Part shown: piece by piece, positions 1 to 6,437 of the stretch
Position numbering within the stretch: position 1 is the stretch's first letter
Layout of the letters: every line of letters begins with the position of its first letter
Source: an uncultured Gammaproteobacteria bacterium
GTDB taxonomy: Bacteria; Pseudomonadota; Gammaproteobacteria; GCA-001735895
Assembly: GCA_937980285.1 (NCBI GenBank)
Contig: CALJQI010000220.1
Span: 1-12,123 of the forward strand
Direction: 5' to 3'
DNA length: 12,123 bases
The notes under the pieces: model-generated
What the model was told of the DNA's origin: nothing
The model's input: only the letters and a program-made list of their open reading frames with translations
Databases searched by the model: none
Position numbers and translations under genes: made by a program

Positions 1-874
1 TCGCCTGGTGAAAGCCCGGGAAATGGCAAACGCCCAGCACCTTGTGCCGCGGGATCTGCTGCAACTCCAGCTGCAGGCCGGTAAAAAACGCCAGCGTGCC
101 TTCCGAACCGACCAGCAGGCGCGCGATGTTGGCCTCGTCGGACTGCGCAAGCTGGTCGATGTTGTAACCGCCGACGCGACGCAACAGCGGCGGAAAACGG
201 CGTTTTATCTCCTCCGCCTCGCGCTCGCCGAGCTCGATCATTTTACGCACCAGGCCGGCACAGCTTCCCTGCAGCGAACTGTGCGCCGGGTCGGCGAAGT
301 GCGCGCTGCTGCCGTCCGCCAGGATGGCGTCGATGGCCTGCACGTTGTGCACCATGTTGCCGTAGCGAATCGAGCGCGCGCCGCAACTGTTGTTGCCGGC
401 CATGCCGCCGAGGGTGGCGCGATTCCCGGTGGAGACGTCGACCGGATAGAAAAGCCCCTGCGGCCTGAGGTAGCGGTTGAGCTGGTCGAGCACCATTCCG
501 GGCTCGACGCAAATCGAGCGCGCCTCGGCATCGAAGGTTTTCACCTGGTTCAGGTACTTGCTGGTATCGACCACCAGCGCCTCGCCCACCGTCTGACCTA
601 TCTGCGAAGTGCCGCCGCCCCGCGGCAATATCGGGATTCCCTCGTCGGCGGCGATCTCGACCGCACGCAAGATATCCTGTTCGCTGCGCGGCACCACTAC
701 CCCGATCGGTTCGATCTGGTAAATCGACGCGTCGGTACTGTAGCGGCCGCGGCTGAAGGCATCGAACAACACCTCGCCCTCGAGTTCGCGACACAGGCGC
801 GCCGCCAGCGCGCTATCGCCGATACGCGCCGAGGAGCGCGTAGAGCCCTGTCGTCGATTGCCGCAAATCGTCAC
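1..874 (-). CDS. FAD-binding oxidoreductase, N-terminal part (truncated by window edge)
   Basis: This is the N-terminal 291 codons of a flavoprotein dehydrogenase whose C-terminus lies left of the window. What is seen: an opening stretch GRYSTDASIYQIEP (residues 43-56), a PCMH-type FAD-binding domain with PRGGGTSQ (84-91), STGNRATLGGMAGNNSCG (148-165) and GSEGTL (256-261). This matches the family of large FAD-binding plus Fe-S-binding oxidoreductases (COG0277 joined to COG0247, usually near 1000 residues; E. coli YdiJ is a relative) that oxidise 2-hydroxy acids. The Fe-S half cannot be seen, so the fusion and the substrate are inferred. The start is GTG at 874-872, directly after an in-frame TGA, with a gagga-type Shine-Dalgarno about 11 nt upstream; no ATG lies between it and the conserved domain. 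It is divergent from the gene at 1072. A plus-strand open frame over this region is only its antisense shadow. Confidence 0.9.
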   Translation of the reverse strand, partial: MTICGNRRQGSTRSSARIGDSALAARLCRELEGEVLFDAFSRGRYSTDASIYQIEPIGVVVPRSEQDILRAVEIAADEGIPILPRGGGTSQIGQTVGEALVVDTSKYLNQVKTFDAEARSICVEPGMVLDQLNRYLRPQGLFYPVDVSTGNRATLGGMAGNNSCGARSIRYGNMVHNVQAIDAILADGSSAHFADPAHSSLQGSCAGLVRKMIELGEREAEEIKRRFPPLLRRVGGYNIDQLAQSDEANIARLLVGSEGTLAFFTGLQLELQQIPRHKVLGVCHFPGFHQA

Positions 875-1071
875 CGGTCAAATTTCCTCAGCCGTGGAAG
901 ACGGATTGAACCAAGCAGGCGTGTGGTGTGTAACGCCGCTCCAACCTGATACACGCAAAACACTAACAGTGATACAAGATCATCTCAACAAAAGACGGTT
1001 CGGGTAAAATGACAATCAAGGTTAGAATTGAAGCAAATGCTTCCTTAATCAATTTTTGAGTAAAGGTTCCG
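875..1071. promoter_or_regulatory. Divergent intergenic region with a 14-bp palindrome
   Basis: This spacer must hold the promoters of the minus-strand flavoprotein gene and the plus-strand cDPGS-like gene. It contains a perfect inverted repeat, GAAGCA-AA-TGCTTC (1030-1043), which is itself flanked by AATTG (1026-1030) and CAATT (1050-1054). A -10-like TAGAAT lies at 1023-1028, but no convincing -35 is seen. The plus gene has a Shine-Dalgarno-like aaagg just before its ATG at 1072. The palindrome could be an operator; no regulator family is recognised. Confidence 0.4.
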
Positions 1072-2418
1072 ATGACAGGCAAACATAAACCCAAGCGCAT
1101 CGTCATTATGGGCGCCGCAGGCCGTGATTTTCACAATTTCAACATGGTATACCGCGACGATCCAGACACCCGCGTTATCGCCTTCACCGCCAACCAGATT
1201 CCGGATATTGCCGGGCGTCGTTACCCGCCTTCGCTGGCTGGCGCCAACTACCCCGACGGCATCCCTATCGTCGACGAGGCGACACTGGGCAGTGTTTGTC
1301 GGCAGCAAGCTATCGAGCAGGTGGTATTTGCCTACAGCGATCTCAGTCATGCCGAGGTGATGCACAGGGCCTGCCTGACGCTGGCTGAAGGCGCAGACTT
1401 CCTCTTGCTTGGTCCTGATCGCACCATGTTAAAGGCATGCGTACCGGTGATCGCCATTTGCGCGGTCAGAACCGGTTGCGGTAAATCACAGACCACGCGC
1501 TGGCTGGCGAAGTTATTGAAACAAAAGGGTTTGCAGGTAGCGGTCATTCGCCACCCGATGCCCTATGGCGACCTCGAAAAACAAGCGCTACAGCGATTTG
1601 CAAATCGTGCCGATCTGGATGCCGCCGACTGCAGCGTCGAGGAACGAGAAGAGTACGAACCGCACCTGGAAGCGGGCACGATTGTCTACGCCGGCGTCGA
1701 CTATGCCAAAATCGTCGCGCAGGCAGAAAAGGAGGCCGACATCATCCTGTGGGATGGCGGCAATAACGACTTTTCCTTCATTCGGCCCGACCTGCACATC
1801 GTTTTGGCCGACCCGCTGCGGCCCGGCAATGAAACCAGCCATTATCCCGGCGAAGCGGTGCTGCGTACCGCCGATGTCGTGGTGCTTGCGAAAGTGAACT
1901 CGGCAGCCGATGCCGATATCGAGACTGTCACCGAAAATATACACAAGATAAACCCGCAGGCGACGATCGCCCGTGCCGCTTCACCGGTCAAACTGGAACA
2001 GTCCGCCGCGGTGCGCGGCAAACGCGTGCTGGTAGTCGAGGACGGTCCGACAATCACCCATGGCGGCATGCCTTACGGCGCCGGCTACGTTGCCGCCACC
2101 CAGGCACAGGCGCAGGAAATCGTAGATCCGCGCAGTAGCGCGCACGACGATATTGCCGCGGTTTACCAGCAATACCCCCACATCGGTTGCGTGCTGCCCG
2201 CGCTGGGCTATCATCCGGCGCAGCTCGAGGCGCTACGCGCAACCATCAATGCGTCCGACGCCGATGTCGTGGTCGCGGCGACACCCTGCGACATCGGCGC
2301 CCTGATCGACATCAACAAACCGGTGGTACGTGCTTTCTATGAATTTGCCGAAGTTGAAGAATCGGCGCTCGGAAACCTGATCGATTCCTTCCTGTCCAGC
2401 AGAAAATCTGGCGTTTAG
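1072..2418 (+). CDS. Cyclic 2,3-diphosphoglycerate synthetase-like P-loop protein (COG2403 type)
   Basis: This 448-residue cytoplasmic protein resembles the predicted-GTPase family (COG2403) that includes archaeal cyclic 2,3-diphosphoglycerate synthetase. Seen in the sequence: an N-terminal Rossmann-like start IVIMGAAGRDFHNFN (10-24); a P-loop, AVRTGCGKSQTTR (131-143), in which the first Walker A glycine position is Val132; and a Walker B-like ILWDGGNNDFSF (225-236). The bacterial members have no firmly known reaction to my knowledge, and cyclic DPG synthesis should not be assumed here. The ATG is preceded by an aaagg Shine-Dalgarno. Its TAG (2416-2418) overlaps the TAA of the convergent carbamate kinase gene (2415-2417). 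Being next to carbamate kinase, OTC and an ornithine racemase-like gene suggests a role around carbamoyl-phosphate, citrulline or ornithine, which is inference only. Family assignment is fairly sure; function is unknown. Confidence 0.8.
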   Translation: MTGKHKPKRIVIMGAAGRDFHNFNMVYRDDPDTRVIAFTANQIPDIAGRRYPPSLAGANYPDGIPIVDEATLGSVCRQQAIEQVVFAYSDLSHAEVMHRACLTLAEGADFLLLGPDRTMLKACVPVIAICAVRTGCGKSQTTRWLAKLLKQKGLQVAVIRHPMPYGDLEKQALQRFANRADLDAADCSVEEREEYEPHLEAGTIVYAGVDYAKIVAQAEKEADIILWDGGNNDFSFIRPDLHIVLADPLRPGNETSHYPGEAVLRTADVVVLAKVNSAADADIETVTENIHKINPQATIARAASPVKLEQSAAVRGKRVLVVEDGPTITHGGMPYGAGYVAATQAQAQEIVDPRSSAHDDIAAVYQQYPHIGCVLPALGYHPAQLEALRATINASDADVVVAATPCDIGALIDINKPVVRAFYEFAEVEESALGNLIDSFLSSRKSGV

Positions 2419-3347
2419 TCCCACCAGAGCGTGTCGGTCATATCGCGGGTAATTACGGTGCCGGCCTTGCCGTTCAAAATCGCGCTGACGTCCTGCAGCC
2501 GCCCGACACCCGCCAGCCCGCCCATTTGTTCGGCAAACTCACAGGCCGCTTCTACCTTAGGCGCCATCGATCCCGCTGCGAACGCAAATTGCCGGATCTC
2601 GTGCGTCGAGATGCGACGCATGGCGGCTTCGCTCGACTGACCCCAGTCTTTACAGATCGCCTCGATATCGGTCAACATGATAAATGCATCCGCGGCAAGT
2701 TCGCGGGCGAGCAGCGAACTCGCGGAGTCCTTGTCGATCACCGCCTCGACGCCGAACAGCTGCCCGTCGTCGCGGCGAACCACCGGAATACCGCCCCCTC
2801 CGGCGCAGACAACAATCACCCGGTTTTCGACCAGTAAACGAATAACATCGAGCTCCAGGATACGATGCGGCCGCGGCGAGGGCACGACGCGTCGGAACGA
2901 CTTGCCATCAGCTGCCATTGCCCAACCGCGCGCCTTTGCTATGCGTTGCGCCTCGGCCTTGCGGTACACGGGGCCAATCGGCTTGGTTGGATGGCGAAAC
3001 GCGGGATCATGCAAATCGACCTCGGTCTGGGTTAGCAGGGTTGCGCAACGGTGGCCGGCGGGTAGCAGGTTGTTTAATTCCTGCTCGATGAGATAACCGA
3101 TCATACCCTCGGTTTCTGCATCCAGGATATCCAACGGGTAATGCACGTCTTCCCTGTAGGCCGAATCCTGTAACGCGAGCAGGCCAACCTGCGGGCCGTT
3201 GCCATGGGTGATCACCAGCTGATGTTCGAGCGCGAGCGGCGCCAGAGCCCGCGCCGCAATTTTTACGTTAACCCGCTGATTCTCGGCGGTCAGGGCTTGC
3301 CCGCGGTGTAGCAGGGCATTGCCGCCCAGGGCGGTGACGATTAGCAT
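2415..3347 (-). CDS. arcC: Carbamate kinase
   Basis: The enzyme interconverts carbamoyl phosphate plus ADP with carbamate plus ATP; in catabolic pathways it is the ATP-yielding step. At 310 residues it has the usual family length. Amino-acid-kinase motifs are all present: ALGGNAL (6-12), THGNGPQVG (47-55), LDAETEGMIGY, PTKPIGPVY, FRRVVPSPRP, CAGGGGIPV, IDKDSASSLLA and GSMAPKVEAACEF. The ATG follows the TGA of the ornithine carbamoyltransferase gene with no gap (TGAATG), with a G-run acting as ribosome site inside the upstream gene, so the two are translationally coupled and probably made in fixed ratio. It is last in the three-gene minus-strand operon and its stop overlaps that of the convergent cDPGS-like gene. 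There is no arginine deiminase gene in the window, so the carbamoyl phosphate would come from citrulline (or a related carbamoyl compound) formed elsewhere. Family assignment is very secure. Confidence 0.97.
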   Translation of the reverse strand: MLIVTALGGNALLHRGQALTAENQRVNVKIAARALAPLALEHQLVITHGNGPQVGLLALQDSAYREDVHYPLDILDAETEGMIGYLIEQELNNLLPAGHRCATLLTQTEVDLHDPAFRHPTKPIGPVYRKAEAQRIAKARGWAMAADGKSFRRVVPSPRPHRILELDVIRLLVENRVIVVCAGGGGIPVVRRDDGQLFGVEAVIDKDSASSLLARELAADAFIMLTDIEAICKDWGQSSEAAMRRISTHEIRQFAFAAGSMAPKVEAACEFAEQMGGLAGVGRLQDVSAILNGKAGTVITRDMTDTLWWD

Positions 3348-4346
3348 TCAGTCCCCCAGGGTCGCCACCAGCACGGCCTTGATCGTATGCATGCGATTCT
3401 CGGCCTGGACGAACACGATCGACGCCTCGGATTCGAAAACCTCCTCGGTGACTTCCAGCGCGTCGAAGCCATACTTCTGATAAATCTTTTCGCCGATCGC
3501 TGTCTCGCGGTTGTGGAATGCCGGCAGGCAATGCATGAACTTCACCGCGGGATTTCCGCTCATCTCCAAAACGGCCCGATTGACCTGGTAGGGCATTAGC
3601 TGCGAAATGCGCTCATCCCAGATGTCATCGGACTCGCCCATCGAGACCCAGACATCGGTGTAAACGAAATCGACGCCATTGAGGGCTGCTGACAGATCAT
3701 CGGTAATATCGAGCCGCGAGCCACTGTGCTGAGCAATCTGGCGGCATTTGGTAATCAAACCGCTGTCCGGTTGCAGCGCCGCCGGTGCGGCGATGCGAAA
3801 ATCCATGCCCATTATGGCGGCGCCGACCATCAAAGAGTCGCCCATATTACCGCGGCCATCGCCCAGATAGCAGAAGCTGATCTCCGACAGGGGCAATTGC
3901 GAAACCTCTTCCATCGTCAGAAAATCCGCCAGCACCTGGGTCGGGTGATACTCGTCGGTCAGGCCATTCCACACCGGCACACCATGACGCCCCAGCTCTT
4001 CCGCGCTCTGCTGGCCAAATCCGCGGTATTCGATGCCATCGTACATTCGCGCCAGCACCCTGGCGGTATCCTTCATCGACTCCTTGACTCCGATCTGGCT
4101 GCCGGTCGGCCCGAGATAGGTCACGTTGGCGCCCTGGTCGAAGGCCGCAACCTCGAACGCACAGCGCGTGCGCGTCGAAGTTTTTTCAAAGATCAGCGCG
4201 ATGTTTTTGCCGATCAGGCGCTGCCGTTCGTTGCCCGCGTATTTATCCGCCTTCAGGCGCGCGGCCAGGTCGAGTAGATGACGAATTTCCTCCGACGTGA
4301 AATCCAGCAGCTTCAAAAAGTTTCGCCGTCGCAGATCAATTACCAT
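3348..4346 (-). CDS. arcB: Ornithine carbamoyltransferase, probably catabolic
   Basis: The enzyme transfers the carbamoyl group between carbamoyl phosphate and ornithine/citrulline; run backwards, it phosphorolyses citrulline. The 332-residue length and sequence fit the ArcB/ArgF family. Key sites seen: the carbamoyl-phosphate loop STRTR (57-61), HPTQ (134-137), HCLP (272-275, the ornithine-binding cysteine loop) and the C-terminal block QAENRMHTIKAVLVATL. The ATG has a clear Shine-Dalgarno (ggagacgg, about 8 nt upstream). The gene lies 85 bp downstream of the racemase-like gene and abuts carbamate kinase. Pairing with carbamate kinase points to a catabolic role, but sequence alone does not separate ArcB from the biosynthetic ArgF, and an altered acceptor amine cannot be excluded. 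Confidence 0.96.
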   Translation of the reverse strand: MVIDLRRRNFLKLLDFTSEEIRHLLDLAARLKADKYAGNERQRLIGKNIALIFEKTSTRTRCAFEVAAFDQGANVTYLGPTGSQIGVKESMKDTARVLARMYDGIEYRGFGQQSAEELGRHGVPVWNGLTDEYHPTQVLADFLTMEEVSQLPLSEISFCYLGDGRGNMGDSLMVGAAIMGMDFRIAAPAALQPDSGLITKCRQIAQHSGSRLDITDDLSAALNGVDFVYTDVWVSMGESDDIWDERISQLMPYQVNRAVLEMSGNPAVKFMHCLPAFHNRETAIGEKIYQKYGFDALEVTEEVFESEASIVFVQAENRMHTIKAVLVATLGD

Positions 4347-4431
4347 TTTCCGTCTCCGTAAATCACGAAAAAGACTGATTCATTGCACTCAAGATTTCAA
4401 ATCTAATTGCCCCGAATTACTCATGACCTGA
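4347..4431 (-). promoter_or_regulatory. Intercistronic gap with a perfect short palindrome
   Basis: The 85-bp gap between the racemase-like gene and ornithine carbamoyltransferase contains AGATTT-C-AAATCT (4392-4404), AT-rich relative to the flanking genes, and the OTC ribosome site. It is too weak for a classical terminator. It could be an operator or an RNA stem that adjusts the relative expression of the two parts of the operon. No strong promoter is seen here, so readthrough from the 5589-5630 region is the simplest model. Confidence 0.35.
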
Positions 4432-5499
4432 TCACAGTGTAACCTTTGCCACATATTCCGAAGTCATCAGCGCGAGTAGGGCGCTGTAGTTGGGGATGAA
4501 AGCCAGCTCATCCCCGACCCGAACCGGCCCGGCTGAGGCGCTCACATCGACGACGGTGTAATCGCTGGATGCACCCAGAACGACCACCCCTGGCTCGCAC
4601 GGCGCAATGCCCGCCACATCAACATCTTCGCGCCCCAGGTTTAACAAGACCCTCAGTTTTTCGCCCTGGTCCTCGAACCGCGTCAGCCCACCGAATGCAT
4701 CCTCTGTGCGCGTACCCAGCGGCCGCGAGGGTTTGCGTTTGACCTCCAGCACTTCAGCGTGAATCACGAAGGCATCCTGGAAAGTGCCCGGCCAGGGTTT
4801 GCGCCGCGTGGTTTCGCGGCCGAGCAGAATAGCCTCGCCGATTCGCGCATGATTGATCCGTGCCGGCATCCTGTCCGCCGCGATCATCTCGAGACCGCTG
4901 GAATTGATAGCGGAGAGCCATTGCAGCTGGAGCGCGAAATCCTGCTCGGTCTCGGCCGCCAGATCCACCAGCAGTCCCATGTTTGCCTCGCTAGGAACGA
5001 CGCCGCCAAAACAGGCGAGATTGGTTCCCAGACCGCGGACACGAATGCCCGGAAATTCAAGTGCAGACTTTACCAGGACAGCCAGCTCATCCGGCCAGAC
5101 ACCCTCGCGCAGATCACCCAGGTCGACCATCAAAATCACCTCGTGAATCTGGCCGCGGCGCTGCGCCGCATCCGACAGGGCTGCAAGTAAAGCCGGTTCC
5201 GAATTCAGACTGACGCTCACCGCTTCGACAACATCGTCAACGATCGACAGCGAGGGAATCCGCAGCAGTATATAAGAGGCATCGACACCGGCCGCCTGCA
5301 TACGCCGGATATTTTCCAGGCGCGAATCGGCAATCGCGCAGACGCCACCGCGCAGCATGGCCAAGGCAACCTGCGGGTGACCGCAGGTTGCCTTGGTAAC
5401 GCCGCATACTTCGATATTTCGGCTCTGGCACAGCCCGACAATAGTGCGCGTATTGTGCTCAAGCTTGTCGAGGTCCACGGTTACACGAGGGGCGGTCAT
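4432..5499 (-). CDS. orr: Ornithine racemase-like PLP-dependent amino-acid racemase
   Basis: This 355-residue protein belongs to the alanine-racemase-fold family (COG3457) that includes clostridial ornithine racemase Orr, which interconverts L- and D-ornithine. Seen: VTVDLDKLEHNTRTI near the N-terminus, GVTKATCGHP (33-42) with Lys36 as the expected PLP Schiff-base lysine, IADSRLENI, then VILMVDLGDLREG, GLGTNLACFGGVVPSE, ARIGEAILLGRET, VLGASSDYTVVD and ALLALMTSEYV. These blocks are, from memory, strikingly like Clostridium sticklandii Orr. Substrate specificity is inferred; lysine, arginine or a mixed specificity remains possible. It is the first gene of the operon, followed by ornithine carbamoyltransferase and carbamate kinase, which supports ornithine as the substrate. 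The start ATG at 5499 has only a modest ggaa-type ribosome site. The likely promoter and FNR/ANR-like box lie about 85-130 bp upstream. Confidence 0.85.
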   Translation of the reverse strand: MTAPRVTVDLDKLEHNTRTIVGLCQSRNIEVCGVTKATCGHPQVALAMLRGGVCAIADSRLENIRRMQAAGVDASYILLRIPSLSIVDDVVEAVSVSLNSEPALLAALSDAAQRRGQIHEVILMVDLGDLREGVWPDELAVLVKSALEFPGIRVRGLGTNLACFGGVVPSEANMGLLVDLAAETEQDFALQLQWLSAINSSGLEMIAADRMPARINHARIGEAILLGRETTRRKPWPGTFQDAFVIHAEVLEVKRKPSRPLGTRTEDAFGGLTRFEDQGEKLRVLLNLGREDVDVAGIAPCEPGVVVLGASSDYTVVDVSASAGPVRVGDELAFIPNYSALLALMTSEYVAKVTL

Positions 5500-5579
5500 G
5501 GCGCGATTCCAGAAAGCTTAAGCCCGCCATAGAAACCTGCATTCGGATAAAGACCCACTAAGAGTACTGACAATGCCAT

Positions 5580-5591
5580 GATAAGGTTATC
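5580..5591. repeat. Perfect palindrome GATAA-GG-TTATC at the predicted start of the racemase operon
   Basis: A 5-bp perfect inverted repeat with a 2-bp centre overlaps the -10 element and start point predicted for the minus-strand operon. Its position, on top of the promoter, is what one would expect of a repressor operator, but a 12-bp palindrome can also occur by chance. Confidence 0.3.
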
Positions 5592-5594
5592 TTA
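5589..5594 (-). promoter_or_regulatory. Candidate -10 element of the racemase/OTC/carbamate kinase operon
   Basis: Read on the minus strand this is TAAGAT, four of six matches to TATAAT. With a start point near 5582, the centre of the FNR-like box (5623.5) falls at about -41.5, the classical class II activator position. No -35 element would be required for such a promoter. The leader would be about 82 nt. Confidence 0.45.
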
Positions 5595-5616
5595 ATCAGC
5601 ACAATAGATAGTTTGA

Positions 5617-5630
5617 TTGACTGCCATCAA
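5617..5630. promoter_or_regulatory. FNR/ANR-type operator between divergent operons
   Basis: The sequence TTGAC-TGCC-ATCAA matches the FNR/ANR consensus TTGAT-N4-ATCAA at nine of ten defined positions. It lies in the 197-bp spacer between the minus-strand racemase operon and the plus-strand DUF5335 operon. Its centre is about 40-41 bp from plausible start points in both directions. FNR and ANR are oxygen-sensing activators, and ANR controls the arginine deiminase operon in Pseudomonas, so the context fits. Which CRP/FNR-family member binds is unknown. Confidence 0.6.
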
Positions 5631-5650
5631 CTCCACCTGATTCAAATTCG

Positions 5651-5656
5651 TATAGA
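5651..5656 (+). promoter_or_regulatory. Candidate -10 element of the DUF5335/sll1863-like operon
   Basis: TATAGA matches five of six positions of the -10 consensus. A start about 7-9 nt downstream (5663-5665) puts the FNR-like box centre at roughly -40 to -41.5. There is no good -35 hexamer at the proper distance, which fits an activator-dependent promoter. The leader would be about 33 nt and contains the AGGAG ribosome site at 5685-5689. Confidence 0.5.
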
Positions 5657-5696
5657 TTTGTGCATGTTCTAGTCGCAACCAGGCAGGAGCAGGATC

Positions 5697-6035
5697 ATGC
5701 AAACCAGAGAAATTGCAAAAGACGACTGGCATAGTTTTTTCGACCAGGTTTCCCGGGCGCTACGGGGCAAGCTTATCCAGATCGAAGTCGATAGTCTTCA
5801 ACTGGGCGCCCAGATCGAAGCGAACAAGCTGTCACTCAATGGCTTAACCTACGACAGCAAGGATGATGCATTGATCATCACTAGCGATCAAATCGAGCAC
5901 GTTATCCGCTCACCGCTACAGATTTTTATCACCGATGGTGGCGAAGGTATTAATAGCCTCAAGGTTTGCGCGGCGGACGGAACCGATCAAATCGTCAATT
6001 TTACCGAGCCGCTGGCGCTGCCATCGGCGGGATAG
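5697..6035 (+). CDS. DUF5335-like small protein
   Basis: This 112-residue soluble protein of unknown function resembles the DUF5335 family. Features that recall the family are the opening MQTREIAKDDWHSFFDQVSR, the central GAQIEANKLSLNGLTYDSKDD, an HVIRSPLQIFI segment and the closing AADGTDQIVNFTEPLALP. There is no signal peptide or membrane segment. The ATG is supported by an AGGAG Shine-Dalgarno 7 nt upstream. The gene is divergent from the racemase operon and shares the FNR-like box region with it; the sll1863-like stress gene follows 11 bp downstream and is surely in the same transcript. The assignment is by recall of the family pattern, without a profile search. Confidence 0.72.
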   Translation: MQTREIAKDDWHSFFDQVSRALRGKLIQIEVDSLQLGAQIEANKLSLNGLTYDSKDDALIITSDQIEHVIRSPLQIFITDGGEGINSLKVCAADGTDQIVNFTEPLALPSAG

Positions 6036-6046
6036 ACCGAATCTGC

Positions 6047-6328
6047 ATGAGCTTGAGAGAAACCTATGAAAAGAAAATGCAGGCGCAGCTTGGCGAGTTA
6101 AAAGCCGAGATTGCCGAACTCAGGAAAAAAGCAGATCAAACGGAAACCAACCTGCAGCTTGAATACTACACGCTGATCGATGAGCTACATTTAAATCTGG
6201 AAACAGCCAATCTGAAGTTCCAGCTGCTTAAAGACGCCAGCGACGAAAAGTGGGATGAATTTAAATCAGAGTTCGAGCTGGTCTGGGACTCTTTGCGCGA
6301 ACTGGTAAAGTCAGTAACCTCGCCCTGA
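6047..6328 (+). CDS. sll1863-family coiled-coil stress response protein
   Basis: This 93-residue, highly charged protein is almost entirely helical and predicted coiled coil from LRETYEKKMQAQLGELKAEI through AELRKKADQ and LQLEYYTLIDEL to LKDASDEKWDEFKSEFELVW. The pattern, ending in DSLRELVKSVTSP, matches the small sll1863 family of stress-response proteins, named from a Synechocystis gene; the biochemical role is not known. The frame is open back to 5966, but an upstream ATG there would overlap the DUF5335 gene, so ATG 6047 is preferred; Met11 (6077) is another option. The ribosome site is poor, suggesting coupling to the upstream gene. Expression under the FNR-like promoter would fit a role in oxygen-limitation stress. 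Confidence 0.75.
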   Translation: MSLRETYEKKMQAQLGELKAEIAELRKKADQTETNLQLEYYTLIDELHLNLETANLKFQLLKDASDEKWDEFKSEFELVWDSLRELVKSVTSP

Positions 6329-6383
6329 GCCGCTCGAACTGCCATAATCCGCCCAAATAATAAGTAAATAAACAAACGGGAGT

Positions 6384-6409
6384 GGAGGGATTGTTTTTTT
6401 TATCCCTCC
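6384..6409. terminator. Hairpin between convergent genes, possible two-way terminator
   Basis: Perfect 8-bp arms GGAGGGAT (6384-6391) and ATCCCTCC (6402-6409) enclose a 10-nt loop that contains the T run (tgtttttttt). It sits 55 nt after the sll1863-like stop and 28 nt after the YjgR-like stop on the other strand. The T run is in the loop and not after the stem, so it is not a textbook intrinsic terminator; a role in ending one or both transcripts is inferred from position. Confidence 0.45.
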
Positions 6410-6437
6410 GCCACCTATTAGAAGATATCCTGCGGCT

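Noticed and set aside
8..949. Plus-strand open frame of 313 codons at the left edge
   Set aside because: It is antisense to a well-conserved FAD-binding protein on the minus strand, has no recognisable domain, and is a consequence of GC-rich codon use.
2415..4346. Standard arginine deiminase (arc) operon
   Set aside because: No arcA or arginine/ornithine antiporter gene is present, and the first gene is a PLP racemase instead.
4379..4392. Second FNR-like box TTCAT-TGCA-CTCAA before ornithine carbamoyltransferase
   Set aside because: Only eight of ten positions match, and the class II distance would place the start point at the start codon of the gene.
5966..6328. Longer start of the sll1863-like gene at 5966
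   Set aside because: It would overlap the DUF5335 gene by 70 bp and add a non-helical stretch unlike the family; ATG 6047 starts at the conserved coiled coil.
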